Made by a program: the position numbers and the translations under genes. DNA of 64,000 nt from Phaeotremella fagi. Lineage: Eukaryota > Basidiomycota > Tremellomycetes > Tremellales > Phaeotremellaceae. A model generated the notes under the pieces. It was given only the letters and a program-made list of their open reading frames with translations. It was not told the origin of the DNA and searched no databases. The DNA lies in NCBI GenBank assembly GCA_001599715.1, contig BCHU01000013.1, positions 868,001 to 932,000 of the forward strand, in the 5' to 3' direction. Every line of letters begins with the position of its first letter. The stretch's first letter is position 1. Of the stretch, positions 1 through 11,704 are shown piece by piece.

Positions 1-213
1 TGTATCACCAAGACAGACACTCACAGAGTTTATCCTCATCATAGTCGTGAGATCTTGTTGATGCAGATCGGACCATGTAGCACCTTCCAATTCAGTTGGA
101 GGAGGTCGATATAAGAATGGGATGATGACCCCCCAAACATCGGTTGGGAAAGTTGGACGTGGGTGTTCGTCATCTAAGGGGATTGCAGCTTGATCATGTA
201 AGTTGGTGTCCAT
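1..213 (-). CDS. F-box-like protein, 5' exon only (partial)
   Basis: The first exon of a minus-strand gene runs from the ATG at 213 down to 25, where a GTGAGT donor (24-19) opens an intron that leaves the window. The roughly 63 residues start MDTNLHDQAA. They contain a stretch shaped like a fungal F-box: T-F-P-T-D-V-W followed by a hydrophobic run, then a D-L-T-T-M-M-R-I-N-S segment. That matches the usual pattern of Leu/Phe-Pro-x-Glu/Asp-[IV]-[WL] followed by D-L-x-x-[LM]-x-x-[VI]-[NC]. F-box proteins hand substrates to SCF ubiquitin ligases. The motif is short and the rest of the protein is outside the window, so this is only a hint. Confidence 0.4.
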   Translation of the reverse strand, partial: MDTNLHDQAAIPLDDEHPRPTFPTDVWGVIIPFLYRPPPTELEGATWSDLHQQDLTTMMRINSVSVCLGDT

Positions 214-879
214 TTTGTTGAAAAGGCCTAAACTCAAAGTTGGATGTTCAGAATGAAGAGAGGAATTGTGATCGAAGTTCATTTTGACTCAATTGATGCA
301 TGGTGCGCTGAAAACGCGTTTCGTTTCAGATCTGATTTCACACATGCACAGTGCACAGGAGATACGATCAGAATGATTTTTAAACCAAAGCATTCGGACA
401 TCCTATTTACACATGTTTCTGAAAGGGATTATTCCAGTATCAAGGATTGTAGCAGATCGGCTAGCTAGGATTACTGTAATTTATTGTGAGCATATCTATC
501 TGTTTGCCCCAATAGGTTGTAAGTAGTAGGATAGTATTTAGAAGTGGAATAGCGAATTGGTTAAGAGTTTCAATTTCGGCAGGATCCCAATGAAATCAAA
601 GCTCTACACTACAGTAATGCATTCAATCAATGCAATCAACTAAGTGGTTCCTTTGTTGCATGAGAATAACCTCGTGAGATGTTACTTGAACTCCAGATTG
701 AGTTTGGTATGGGCAATTCGATCTTAGCCAGAAATCGCAAGGAAATGCAAAATATTTCAAACGATCATATGGGAAGCTATGATTATTTCTTACATAGACC
801 TTCTCAACATTCTCATTCCAATATTCCGACCCAATAAGCAATCATATCCAAAAATCGTCTTCCACAGAAATATTTAAAA
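214..879. other. Intergenic, no gene seen
   Basis: This lies between the 5' end of the F-box-like gene and the 3' end of the Ecm4-like gene. Short open frames exist, but none has splice sites or recognisable content. It probably holds the promoter of the leftmost gene. Confidence 0.5.
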
Positions 880-2262
880 TCATTTCAAAGGTTCAATATC
901 AACGTTAGGTCCATAAGGAACGATACGAGCTGGATTAAGTTGTTTATGAGAATAGAAGTAATGCTCTTTGATATCTGTCAAACAGGTTAGTCCAATATCT
1001 TTCAATTAATTCCAAAGACCTGGACTTACGTTCAAAGTTGGTCGTATCTTTGAAAGCTGGGTTGTTCCAGTATAGACGTTGAAGCCATTTATGAAGGTAT
1101 GGATAATCGTGACGAACTGTTTTGGGAATTAGTATATTGTGCAAGATTAGTATGATTCACTCACTTAATCCAAAGTTACATTTGAAATGGACATAATAAA
1201 CTGGATCATATCTGACGATAGTGGTATAAAGTCTGAAATCGAATCAGTAAAAAAACAAAAACCATTACGTGGAAACTCAGCGTCACTCACCTAACATCAG
1301 CTTCAGTCAATTTCCCACCAACCAAAAATTCCCTTCCGTCACTTAAGATTTTTTCAACTTTCGCCAAAGCCTCCGCAAGAGGTTTAACAGCTTTATCATA
1401 AGCTTCCTGAGTACCAGCGAAACCAGATTTATAAACTCCGTTATTGATATCGTTATAAACCCATTCGTTCAACCCATCAATCTCACTCTTCAATTCCGAA
1501 GGATAAAGATCTAATTCCTTCTTGTCACCATCAGGTAGAATCGATTGAAACCCTGTATTCAAGAATCGAATGATCTCTGACGATTCGTTGTTAACGATGG
1601 TTTGAGATTTCTTGTCCCAGATGATGGGAACTGTGAATCTGGCGTTGTATTTTGGTTCGGCTTTGTAGTAGAGTTCTGAGACGTAGGATGATTGGTAGAG
1701 ATGGTCGATTGTTGCTGCTGGGAAAGAATTGAAATCGTGCGCTGATTGAGGTGAGATTGGTTTGGAGGCGTCGGAGGGTTTCATGAAATGCCATCCACCG
1801 TCTAACATGTGAGGATGGACAATTGAGACATCTAAGAGGTGTCAGAATCTATCGATCCCAGATAATGTATGTGACAGCTTACCAATGAAGTCCTCGAGAC
1901 CTTTGAGTTTTCGTACAATTAGAGCTCGGTGGGCCCAAGGACAAGCTAAAGAGACGTAGAGATGGTATCGCCCTGCAACGGCTCAAGTAAAAAACGGGAC
2001 ATCTATAGATCGAATAGAACTTACCTTTCTCAGGAGCAAACTTTCCGCCTTCTTCAATGACATCTCTGAAACTACTAACTTGACGTTTGAAACTTCCGTC
2101 GTTACTTGCCCAAGCAGTGATATCTTTCTTTTCAGCCATGATCGTTGTTGAAATGTGGAAATGTGATTTAGATGTGAAAGTAAATGCGGATGAGAGTTTG
2201 AATTGTGATTTGGGTATTTGGTTTAATGTTCTTATGGAAGTGGATAGAAGATGAAGTCGCAT
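880..2262 (-). CDS. ECM4: Ecm4-type glutathione transferase (S-glutathionyl-hydroquinone reductase)
   Basis: Six exons: 2139-2025 (or from 2262), 1972-1883, 1831-1291, 1232-1165, 1116-1030 and 974-880. All have GT..AG borders and give 331 residues from the Met at 2139. The thioredoxin-fold N-terminus carries the C-P-W-A-H-R active-site motif (catalytic Cys of omega/Xi-class GSTs) within [21 protein letters not shown] segment follows, then a helical C-terminal domain with the Y-x-x-x-N-x-G-V-Y-x-[SA]-G-F-A family motif. Family members use glutathione to reduce glutathionyl-hydroquinones, in oxidative and xenobiotic stress. An in-frame upstream ATG at 2262 adds 41 residues rich in Arg, Ser and Thr with no acidic residue, which looks like a mitochondrial presequence. 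Which Met is used cannot be decided from sequence. Confidence 0.88.
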
Positions 2263-2914
2263 ACAGTATGAGTATGAATGTACCCACTCTTAACTGTCTA
2301 CTACTTATACCTTGTTTGCCTGGGTAACTCTTACTCTACCACTGAGAACTCTTTGTCACCACCCCGTGTCTGATGACTGGTCTTTGGGAATCTCAATCTA
2401 CTTCCGGTAATTCTCGGCTAAACCTCACTTGGCATTTCAAGGAATGGCAACGAAGTCCCAAGGTAAGGTAAAGTAAACTACATCAAATGATTGCTCTTAC
2501 TGATTCATATAGGAACGAATTGGGTATACGCATCCATAATACTTGACTTGCATATGATAAGATGATATTGAGCATTTCTTGGGATAAAATCTGAGGCTCA
2601 TCCGTGTTCGTTGTAGAGAACAGTCCTTCAAGATTAGATATTCATGTCAGAAGTGGAGATGACTTAGAAGGAAACGAACGTCTATCTTTTGTTATGTATT
2701 GCCTTCAGTGATCAGTACCCTTCCACCTCCATTTGGCCTTCTCAGAGATAAACCATTGGGAACGAAGTAAGCTAGGTTTTTGTTTTAGGATTGCCACGTG
2801 GCCAAAAGGATGTCTTTGCGTCATCGATCGTATTCCGATTTTAGCTCCAGCATCAATTGATTCAAAAATAACACCATTCTCATTCAGAACTTCTATCAAC
2901 AACCAGCAACAAAA
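2263..2914. other. Divergent intergenic region
   Basis: This separates the 5' ends of the Ecm4-like gene and the senescence-domain gene, so it should hold both promoters. I see no RNA gene, no extended repeat and no convincing regulatory motif. Confidence 0.5.
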
Positions 2915-4102
2915 ATGACAACTCTAATAACCATACCATCAGTAACAGCTCTCCATCTCCCAACTCCAACCTCCCAACCACTTCCCTTATCAAACGGTGA
3001 CCTAACCCTCACCCACATCCCAGCAAATCCTCCAACTCACCCCTCACCGACTCTAACACTTACCATTGGAGCCTCCTCTTTCCCTTTACTACCCAACTCC
3101 CCAATCCAAAAAGTCCAAACTAACAAGGAACATCCAAGTTATATCTTCAGTCCTGTCCCATCCGACGGTGGAGCTTCGATCGGACAAGTGAAAATCGTTT
3201 TCAAACCATCGTAAGTCTCGTCACATCAAAATACAGCTAGCTAATGTAAACGTTCAGAACCAACCAAGATGCTTGGGAAGCTACCGAAGCTGCTTGTGCG
3301 AAATTCGAATCTATAGTGAAAGAACAGAAAGTATGGGAAGAAAAAACTTTGTTCGTTGATGACGAATACGAGACTGGTGGAGCGATCTCTGGCAAGGGTA
3401 AACAAGGATGGGGCGAATATATCGGTTCAACTGTAGCCAGTGCTGGACAAGCTCTCGCAGAAAGATTGACAGCGTATACCGATAGGTAAGTAATCATTCA
3501 GACTCCAAATCCAATGCGTTAAGCTGAATCACCATTTTAGACACGTAGCAACGACCGATCCAGAACGACCTGCGCCACCCTCCGAAACCTTCCTCGCAAG
3601 GACGGGCAGTATCTCCGAGCAAACCAGTAAACTAGCCACCAAAGCCTCTGAAGGTGCACAAAAATTAGGCGAATACGTTCATGAAGGTGGTAAAAAAATC
3701 GGTAGTCAACTTCCAGATTCACTCGTTAAACCAAGTTCGACTGAACCAGTGGCTGAAAGTGATAAATCTGATATCAGAAAATTCGCTGAATCGGGTTGGG
3801 AACAGGTTACGCTTGCTGCGAAAGGTGTTGCGGGGGCTGCTGTGACTGTTGGTGGGGCTGTTAGTGAGAATGCTCATAAGGCTGTTGAGCATAATTTCGG
3901 TAAAGAGGCTGAAAAAGCTGCTCAGGGTGGGTACAGTGAAGATTGTTTGCAGACTGTACTTATGCTGATCTCATCTTGATCTACAGATATCGGTCAATCA
4001 GGTGCTAATGTTGGTGCAACTGCTTTATCTGGTTTCCAAGCTACCAGCGTTATTGTTCAAGGTACAAATGCTGGTAGTGGTGTAGCTGAAGCGAAGAAGT
4101 GA
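2915..4102 (+). CDS. Senescence/spartin-domain-like protein
   Basis: Four exons (2915-3210, 3258-3485, 3541-3926, 3987-4102) give 341 residues. The N-terminal ~100 residues are Pro/Thr-rich with a beta-like core. The centre has a G-W-G-E-Y-I-G-S-T segment with Gly/Ala-rich helices, and the C-terminus is a run of Ala/Gly/Val-rich helices ending in G-S-G-V-A-E-A-K-K. This layout (variable head, then a Gly/Ala-rich amphipathic tail with repeated G-x-x-[AV] spacing) is typical of the plant-senescence/spartin domain (PF06911), whose members sit on lipid droplets and endosomal membranes. The family call is by overall resemblance, not a diagnostic motif. The last donor (GTGGGT at 3927) is chosen because it alone joins the flanking frames. 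Confidence 0.55.
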
Positions 4103-4202
4103 TTCGGGAGCAGTATGAATCCCAAGAGACCGTCCTATGTAGTTGTAACAATGCAATTGGTAGTATCACCCTATGAGTTGCTATCCCAAAAAGCACTCAA
4201 AC

Positions 4203-5612
4203 CTAAACCTCATCTTTACTCTTCTTATTCCCCTCACCCTTCTCCTCCTCCCTAGCCCTCTTCCTCGCCAAAAATCGTTCTCTAGCCTCAACCCTCCTCT
4301 TCTCAGCCTCCCCATCATCCCCCTCCCTTCGTCTTCTAGCCCGCTCCTCCTCCTCCCTAACAGCAGCTTCATCAGCCAACCTCTTCTTCTCCGCTTCCTC
4401 CCTCAACTGATCCGCCAACCTCTTCTTCTCCCTCTCCATCCTTTCTGTATAACTCGCCGCCGTCCCCACAGCCCTCGATACATATTTACCTTCTTGAACC
4501 AAAGAAGATCTTTGGGATGTCAAAAGAGAGTTGGGTAGTTTATTGGGTTTCTTCATAATGTTTAATCCGGCTTTTAAGAGGGTTCGTTTATCGACTACTT
4601 CACCTTCGTCGTTGATCTCGTGTTCGGATTCTTTGCCTATAGCCGCTGAGGGGAGTGGGGCTTGAACTTGAGCAGATGATTTTTCACGAGCGAGGAAAGG
4701 ATCGTATTCCGCTTCTTCTTCGTATTGATTTTGATCACGATTCGATGGTGGTCTGATGGCAAGTGACGGACCTGGATCATTGGTAGAAATGGAAGCAGCA
4801 ACAGCGGCAGCATGTTTAGCCTCATCATCGTCCAACATTGACTTATAGAAAGCCGTCAATCCAGGTCCCTTTTTCCCTTTCTTTATAGCCTCTAAAAACG
4901 GATCGTAACGTATCAGTAATCCAATCCCAATCAAACCAAAAAACAACCCACCATCCCTAACCCTCTCCTCTTCCTCAGCTTTCCTAACCTCCTCCATCTG
5001 TCGTTTATAAGCCTCCGTAACGAATTTCTCTTTATCATCAAACTCCCCTCCTTCCCGTTCACGTTCCAAACTCAACATCTTCTCTTCAGCCCTCAACCGA
5101 TCCAATCGACGAGTTTGAGCCGACTGCAAGAAATTCTCGATATACTTCGGTTTCCTCTCTTGAGATTCTAATTTTTTGGCAGCTTCAAGAGCTTTTTCAG
5201 ATTCTTTCATCGCGTCGTAGACGCTGTCGTAGTCGAACACTTTTTTATCTAATTTTAGAGCTTCTTCTTGAGCTCGTTTTTCGGATCTTGATAAAAGGAT
5301 TTTAGGGGCGGCTGCGGCTGGGGTGGGGGAATGAGAATCTAATTCCAAAGTATTGTTCTTCAAAGGATTATATTTTTTAGTATCCGCTTGAAATCTGGAT
5401 TTGGTGTTCGAATTCGAACTCGAACTCGTCTTAGCGGGTATTGGGAAATCATCTTCATCGTCGTCGAACACCAACGGTTTGGACGGTACTTTCGATTTGG
5501 CTTTAGCCATTAAGAGTTCTAGATTCGAGGGACCTGCTCCTGAAGTCGACGCTGGAGCTGGAGCTGATGAACCTCCTCCTATGGAGAAAGAGAATTTCGT
5601 ACCGTTTGACAT
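4203..5612 (-). CDS. NSRP1-like nuclear speckle splicing regulator (DUF2040)
   Basis: Two exons, 5612-4952 and 4891-4203, give 449 residues. Features in order: a low-complexity Ser/Ala/Gly head, an F-D-D-D-E-D-D acidic patch, then the conserved core Y-D-x-V-Y-D-A-M with K-P-K-Y-I and a long Glu/Arg coiled coil (D-K-E-K-F-V-T-E-A-Y-K-R-Q). A G-L-T-A-F-Y-K-S-M-L segment follows, and a Lys/Arg/Glu tail ends in likely nuclear-localisation KKSK. The core and the TAFY segment are hallmarks of the NSRP1/CCDC55 family, which acts in alternative pre-mRNA splicing. The 60-nt intron (4951-4892) has no in-frame stop, so a naive ORF reads through it and inserts a false hydrophobic stretch. The gene is divergent from the small candidate gene at 5893. 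Confidence 0.8.
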   Translation of the reverse strand: MSNGTKFSFSIGGGSSAPAPASTSGAGPSNLELLMAKAKSKVPSKPLVFDDDEDDFPIPAKTSSSSNSNTKSRFQADTKKYNPLKNNTLELDSHSPTPAAAAPKILLSRSEKRAQEEALKLDKKVFDYDSVYDAMKESEKALEAAKKLESQERKPKYIENFLQSAQTRRLDRLRAEEKMLSLEREREGGEFDDKEKFVTEAYKRQMEEVRKAEEEERVRDGGLFFGLIGIGLLIRYDPFLEAIKKGKKGPGLTAFYKSMLDDDEAKHAAAVAASISTNDPGPSLAIRPPSNRDQNQYEEEAEYDPFLAREKSSAQVQAPLPSAAIGKESEHEINDEGEVVDKRTLLKAGLNIMKKPNKLPNSLLTSQRSSLVQEGKYVSRAVGTAASYTERMEREKKRLADQLREEAEKKRLADEAAVREEEERARRRREGDDGEAEKRRVEARERFLARKRAREEEKGEGNKKSKDEV

Positions 5613-5892
5613 GGTTGGATGTTGACTTTGTTGGTGTAGTATAAAAGTTGAAGCAATGCATACTTTACTCGATATGGTTTGAGCCTGACATTTATCCTTT
5701 TGGTGTTAGTCTCATTGGTGGCAAAGGCTTGGCGGGAACTCCCGTTAAACAGATCAACAACAAAATAGAATCTCAAGTATTATCATTCTGATTGAATCAG
5801 TAATTCTTCACTTCTCACAAATACAAAAAAATAGATTCGAATAACCTAACTAAACGCTGAGGAAAGAGTGAACAACTAAAAAGCCTTTAGAA

Positions 5893-6155
5893 ATGGGTTG
5901 GTCCTGTATGTGTAACTCCCCATTTTTCCTCACAGTAACAATCTAATTCATCCGGTTTAGATCATAAACGTGTAACGATAATACCAAAGGTACATCCCAA
6001 CTCATCTTCCCAAACATACCAGTACTGATTATCGCTTCCTCAGTTCTTATATCTGAATATCAACGGTGAGTCAATCATTTGCAAAGTTCTTCTGCTGTGC
6101 TAATGGAATCAGGTCGACATTGGTCATTAAGTGTTGGGAAACATATGACCTATAA
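5893..6155 (+). CDS. Possible very small membrane protein gene (model uncertain)
   Basis: An ATG (MGWS) is followed at once by a GTATGT donor at 5906. A downstream open segment (5990-6065) reads as one hydrophobic helix centred on I-P-V-L-I-I-A-S-S-V-L-I, then a GTGAGT donor. A further exon from 6113 ends at a TAA at 6155. Joining 5893-5905 to 5990 and onward gives about 43 residues with a single membrane helix. Another splice choice (exons 5961-5989 and 6044-6065) gives a different short peptide. The clustered canonical splice signals suggest a real transcript opposite NSRP1; the protein itself is not established and I do not recognise it. Confidence 0.25.
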
Positions 6156-6327
6156 CCATTAACGTTTCCTATGTTCAAGGTAATTCTTTCAACCACTCTC
6201 CAGGAATCAACCTAATCCATCAGATTCGACAGATATACCTGAAGGAACGATATCCATACATCCAAATATATACCAATACCCAATGTACGAGTAAGGCGCA
6301 TCATCTTCACCCGTGCAGATTAATCAA

Positions 6328-9300
6328 TCAAATAGCCAACCACTCAGATTTGACTTTAACCATCTGAACGTTCCCGACCGTAGCATAAAGTAGAATCAAG
6401 TTATGAGCAGCTTCGAAAGCCAATGAACCCATTCGAATTCCCTGTTCACCGATCAATGGCCTATCTATCAAAGCAGAAGTGGGGGTTCCACTTACTTCAG
6501 GATCTTCTGAATCTTTCATACGGGTCTTAACAGATTCCAAAACACGTTCATAATGTGTCATAGCTAAATGTGAAATCCCTACCCCGGATCATCAGTTTTC
6601 AATCAGATGTAGTGAAAAGTCAGTCATACCTAAACCATGGAACGATCTTCCGTAGTTATATTCAACTTCTTCCTGTGTGACAGCATCTTTGGAACTCAAT
6701 TTACGATATCTAGTCAAAAAAGCCAATCCCTACAGATAATATGAGCTCAACACCAAAAATCAAGCTGAAGTGCCTACCTGGGCAATCTGATAATTCCTAT
6801 TATCGGATTGACGATTCATAGCTCTCCCAAAGAACGATTGAGCGATACAAAGACACAAAAAGGGATCGTATTCATTTTGTTCGTAAGCTCTGAAAAAGTA
6901 GACTAAATATGTCGATCAGTAAAGATCCAAAATCAGCAATTCAAACTCACATAAAGCACTCTGATAACTCTGACCACTTAACATCAACTGTCCATAAACA
7001 GCGTTCAAAGTTGGTGATCTAATCTTGGGTCGAGGATTTTCATGTGGTGTATCACCAGTCCTTAGATTCTTCATTTCATCATCATCATCTTCATTCCCAT
7101 TCCCGCCATTCTCATCACCATCAAAAAAATCATGTTCCTCCTGATCACCCACAACGATTTGAACCTTATTCGTAAGTTTAGTTTTTTTACCCTTCAATTT
7201 CTTCTTAGCTTTGAGAGCAGCACTCGATAGATTCTCATCACCAAAATCATCTTCATCGTCTTCCTCCTCATTTTCATTCTCGAATCTACCAAATTCGTCA
7301 CCCAGACGACGGGATAAACCGACTTGTTGGATTTGAGTCCATCGTCCGTTGAAATGACTATACGACATTTCGTATCCACCTAAAGCTTCGTCAAAGAGTC
7401 TGAGTTCTCTATGAATGAATTTCTGAAGTGCTTGACCTTGCCATTCTTCATGTGCTTTTTTACCTCCACCGAGGCAGCCTAACATTATCAAAAGTGGGTC
7501 AACACGGAATTGATGGATTTGAGCTAGTCTTCGACAGTTTTCGGTTATTTTGTCGTAGGCGTTCATACGAATTGCACAGGCTATTTTGAGATCAGCAAGT
7601 ACTATTTTTACTGGCATACCAAGAATCGTCAATCGAAGAGCTACTTCACATCGCTTGTTGTAGAATAAACCAGACCAACGGACGTGTTCCAGGATATCCA
7701 AAGCCAATTCCTCCTCAGCTTTGACCATCAGAACACAGCAATACTACCTCGTTAGCGATATCCAACAAATCGTACTCACCTTGATAGTTAAATTCAACCA
7801 ATCTTCAGAATTGATTCCATAGAAATCGGTCATTCGAACAACCATATAAGTGTTTGAATCGGTTTGTAAAGGTGTTTCGTCCTCGACTAGATCGTATCAG
7901 CTAGCCAACATCAACTACAACCTACATCCCATCACACGCTCTAATCGATTTTGCATAGCCAAAGCTTGAGAGGTTAAATCACCACCAGGAACAGTTTTTC
8001 TATGTTTAATCACACGAGAAATACCCTAAAAAGTTAATTCCATGACCACACTCCAAAGACTTACTCTACTCTTGGTAAAATTACTTTTAGCCAAACGATA
8101 AGTTTCGACCATAGTTCCAGCTGCATCCATGAATTTGTCTAAAGCACCGTGATCACCTTCGTGAATTCCTTGTTCAGCTTCTCTAACTTGACTATACAGA
8201 TTTTGCATATTAGATAGCGCCGCAGCTTCGAGTGTTTTCTTGTTCAATCTTTGGGTAGCAGCTTTTTCACCTCTGTTGAGACCTTTTGTTGGAATTGTTA
8301 AAGTTGGAGGTAAGGTTGGAGGATTTTCAGCGTTGATGACTCGATCACGATGAGATCGACTCCGTAACACTGTCGTCAGTCTCGTTTCAATCGGCAGACG
8401 TACCTTCAGTGACAAGATCTAGTGCTTCACTTTTCTTGCCTGAATCTTCTAGGACAGCCGCAAGACGCAATTTCGCTTCTGCATGGGTATCGTCCACGCT
8501 GACAACTAGAAATGTCAGCACAATCAAAAAGGATGAGACTCACTCCATTTAAGCGCTTCTATGGCCGGAGGATAATCTTTCAATTGATGATGACAAACAG
8601 CCAAGGAATAAATCAAATTAACGTCATCGGGTAGCTGTCATCAGTAACGACAAAACAACTTTCACTCACATCTGGTGATTCTTGAATGCCAGCAAAACAC
8701 TCCAAAGCGTTTTTCCACATTTCTCGTTGCATAAGAGCTTCACCTAAATCCTTGAACGTGGCATGATACTGTTCGACATCTTGATTCAAAATTTCCTCTA
8801 CGTGGATCTGACTGTCAATATTGTGACTCATTTGACAACTCACTAGAGCTTCCTCATCATCACCCAGCCTCAGTCTCGCAAGAGCTATACGATGTCTCAA
8901 CCCAGGGTCTAACGGATTAGGTTCAAATTCTCCCATTTCATCTTCCAACTCCCGTTGAAATCCAGGTGGGTCATATTCCCTGTCATCGCTGGATGATTCC
9001 CAGTGCCTCTCATTGATCCTATCTTGCAACCACCTCTGACCTTGTTTAACAACTTGAATAGCTCCCTCCAAATCATCAATCCCAAGTAACAGATCAACCG
9101 TTGCAAGTATATGATCGAGATTCATCGTATTGATGCGATTAGGTGATTCACCCCCTGGTCCGTTGAAATATTTGATATGCCAATCGAATGAATTTCTAAA
9201 TGTCTCTGCACCAAAATCGTACTGACGAGTCTCTGCTATCAGGGGATAGAGATCCATGAGTAGATCGAAGTTATGAGTTGCGTTAGGTTGAGTACGGAAG

Positions 9301-10259
9301 ATTCGTTTAAATGTTGTCATGGACTTGTTTCATCAGTACAGTCGCAAATTTCTGACCTACCTTTGCAGTTTGGCCTAACGTTCGATACATCGAAGCCAAT
9401 TCCCAAGTCGTATCAACATCGGAAGGAGCTTGACGTAAAGCTTTTCGTAGACAATAAATGCATTGAGTAGTTTCCCCAATAAGCCTGTCGTCAGCTGGAT
9501 GAACTTGAAATTTGACTCACTTGAACTCTTGAGCCAAATCCTTCCAAGTGTCAACTTCCTCTTCCAAATGAGCAGCAAGTAATCTCATCTGTCTAGCAGA
9601 TTCCTCATCCCCAAGATCCTGATAACAAGCTGCTAAAGTGATCCAAGCACTTTTGATATGTGGATCCAACCTAATAATTTCTCTCAGGAGTTCGACAGAT
9701 TCTTGAAATTTCATTTGAACGTAGGCAGTGTTAGCTCGACCAAGTAAAGCTTTAACTTCAGCGTTTTGACGTTGAACTCGACGATTCTGATGGGAGTCAA
9801 TAAATCAACTTTCAAATTAACACATACAGTCCTCCGTTTTCTTGTAGAAGGTCTGGGGAGTTCTTCTTCATCTATAGCTTCCAACTCGTTTCTGAATCCT
9901 GTACCGAAATTCAGAGCTTCAGGTCGAGAGACATAACCAGCTAAACGACTGTGATGAATGAGCTAAAATTACAGGATGGGAGCTCGATTGACTTACTCGA
10001 AAGTTGGATCTTCCTCGTAGACCTTGGAAGGACCAGCTTCGGCGTTCTTGTTTTGTTCTTCCTCGTCCTCGTCTATGTACGCATCTCCATCTCCATCAGT
10101 ATCAAGTCCACTTGAACTAGCTGCATCCAATTCGTTATCGCTTTCACTGCTGATATCGTCAAGATCTTCGATTGAAACTAGACGATCGTCATCATCCTCT
10201 TCAGCTGACTGTGACCCAGATGGTAAGAATAGACCTGTGGTAGGTGTCGGTGTAGCCAT
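6328..10259 (-). CDS. TFC4: TFIIIC subunit Tfc4/Sfc4 (tau131, GTF3C3)
   Basis: A long multi-exon gene. Confident exons are 10259-9997, 9948-9828, 9786-9521, 9484-9361, 9323-8844, 8807-8670 and from 8634, followed by more to the stop at 6328. The protein has about 1,000 residues. An acidic Asp/Glu-rich head is followed by TPR repeats (for example R-A-N-T-A-Y-V-Q-M-K-F-Q-E-S and W-I-T-L-A-A-C-Y-Q-D-L-G), a linker with a second acidic/Lys patch, and C-terminal TPRs (L-A-F-E-A-A-H-N-L-I-L-L-Y). This order matches tau131, the TFIIIC scaffold that recruits TFIIIB and RNA polymerase III to tRNA genes. The start at 10259 (MATPTP) is the first ATG of the open frame. A possible 5'-UTR intron lies at 10334-10288. 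Confidence 0.85.
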
Positions 10260-10866
10260 TTGTGGTTGTAATTGTAGTAGATCACCACTGCAATATTTGT
10301 TATTGTTATTGTCAATGCGTTGATACCGGCTCACAATGACACGTCATTCCAACCGACTCCTTACTTCACCAAAAATTCTTTCTCTTGACTTTACACTTCG
10401 ACATCATCTCAATTCCAAATCAACCTCAATCAAATAATATCAGTGAGTAAGACCCTCCTACTCCCACTATCCCAAACACCATCCCATTCCCAAAGACGAA
10501 GATTTTTATCCACCGAAAGGTGCCCAGCTTGGGGGGTTAAATAAACACCCAGTCAACCGCATCTCTCCTACGTGTTCGTTTTGAGCATCGTAGATCCGGG
10601 AGGGGCGTGTAGGCGTTTCTCAGGCGATGGGGGAACTTAGTTCATAGTTACACTGAGGGATTTATTGGAATGCGTTGTTGTTGATTGAACCGGTTTTCTT
10701 ACTTTGGTTCAACGCTGATCATGCTTTTAGGTCGTTCTGCACTTTGTACTATAGATAGTTTGATGTACATTCTCTCCTCTCGATATTACAATACCTTTCC
10801 ATCTTGCATTTCTGCGGATACCACAGCTGGCACCCAGGATTGATGGTCCTCCACACATTCTCAAGT
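10260..10866. other. Intergenic between TFC4 5' end and MPO1 3' end
   Basis: This holds the TFC4 promoter and leader, including the possible leader intron at 10288-10334, and the 3' flank of MPO1. No further gene is seen. Confidence 0.5.
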
Positions 10867-11704
10867 TTATTTCATCTTGGCCGCACGGTTCATATCCCTA
10901 ATCCTAAGTCCCGCTTTGTTTCGAATAGATTTCTCAAGATCTTTTCGATCTGAATTGAAAGTCAGCACGACTAACCATAAGCCAACCAGACTCACAATTA
11001 AAAACTGAGAACAACAACTCCAAATGAACGAAGAAAGGAGCTAGAACAAGTGCTACTGTATCAGTCAGACACTCCCACACCACTCACCTTGTACTAAATT
11101 CTCCTTTAAAGCAGGAGCCCGTTTTTCAAAGAAACCATGACCGATGAATTGAGCTACCCAAGAGAAAACAAAGACGCTCCAACCGAAAGGTTGAGCTGAG
11201 TTTGTTGAAAAAGGTAACCAGTCCGGTGGAGATGTTGCAAGATATGTTGCAGATAGATAACCTAGTACTGCGAAAGGTAGATAAGTAATCCCACCAACTG
11301 GCTCCAGCATTATGTAATAGGCTTGATAAGCTACTATCCAGGCTAATGCTAGTGACGGTTGGATTGATAAACCGGGTGAGAGATTGATCACTTTACTACC
11401 AGGTATTGATAGATGAGCGGAGATGATTAACCAAGACCTGAGAATGTTATTTTTGGTATCTGGATAGATACAATACTTTACTCACCATAAGATCAATGGA
11501 ATGCAAAAGAGATGGATGGCTACGTTGATTTTGTTGGAATGGTAGGAAGCATAGAACGCTAACTGATTGGATGTTCAGTAAAAGGTCCACTAAACAACGT
11601 ACTTCCGTTTCAACATCTAAATAATCTTTCTTAGCACTAGGCGGATGATCTAAATCAATAGCTTCAGCTGGACCTTGAGATCTAGTCTTTCTTGGTGTTG
11701 CCAT
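10867..11704 (-). CDS. MPO1: Mpo1-like ER 2-hydroxy fatty acid dioxygenase (DUF962)
   Basis: Five exons (11704-11603, 11562-11486, 11437-11088, 11055-10996, 10949-10867) give 223 residues. After a basic 34-residue head, the core reads L-A-F-Y-A-S-Y-H-S-N-K-I-N-V-A-I-H. It is followed by I-P-L-I-L-W-S-W, several membrane helices, and the I-G-H-G-F-F-E-K-R-A-P-A-L block. These histidine motifs (Y-H-x-x-x-x-N-x-x-x-H and G-H-x-x-F-E-K-R-x-P-A) define the DUF962/Mpo1 family. Mpo1 is an iron-dependent ER enzyme that alpha-oxidises 2-hydroxy palmitic acid in phytosphingosine breakdown. All introns are short and canonical. Both histidine motifs are intact. Confidence 0.9.

Noticed and set aside
10024..10323. 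99-codon plus-strand frame with long Ser runs
   Set aside because: It is the antisense of the acidic Asp/Glu head of TFC4; Ser runs are the mirror of GAT/GAA codons.
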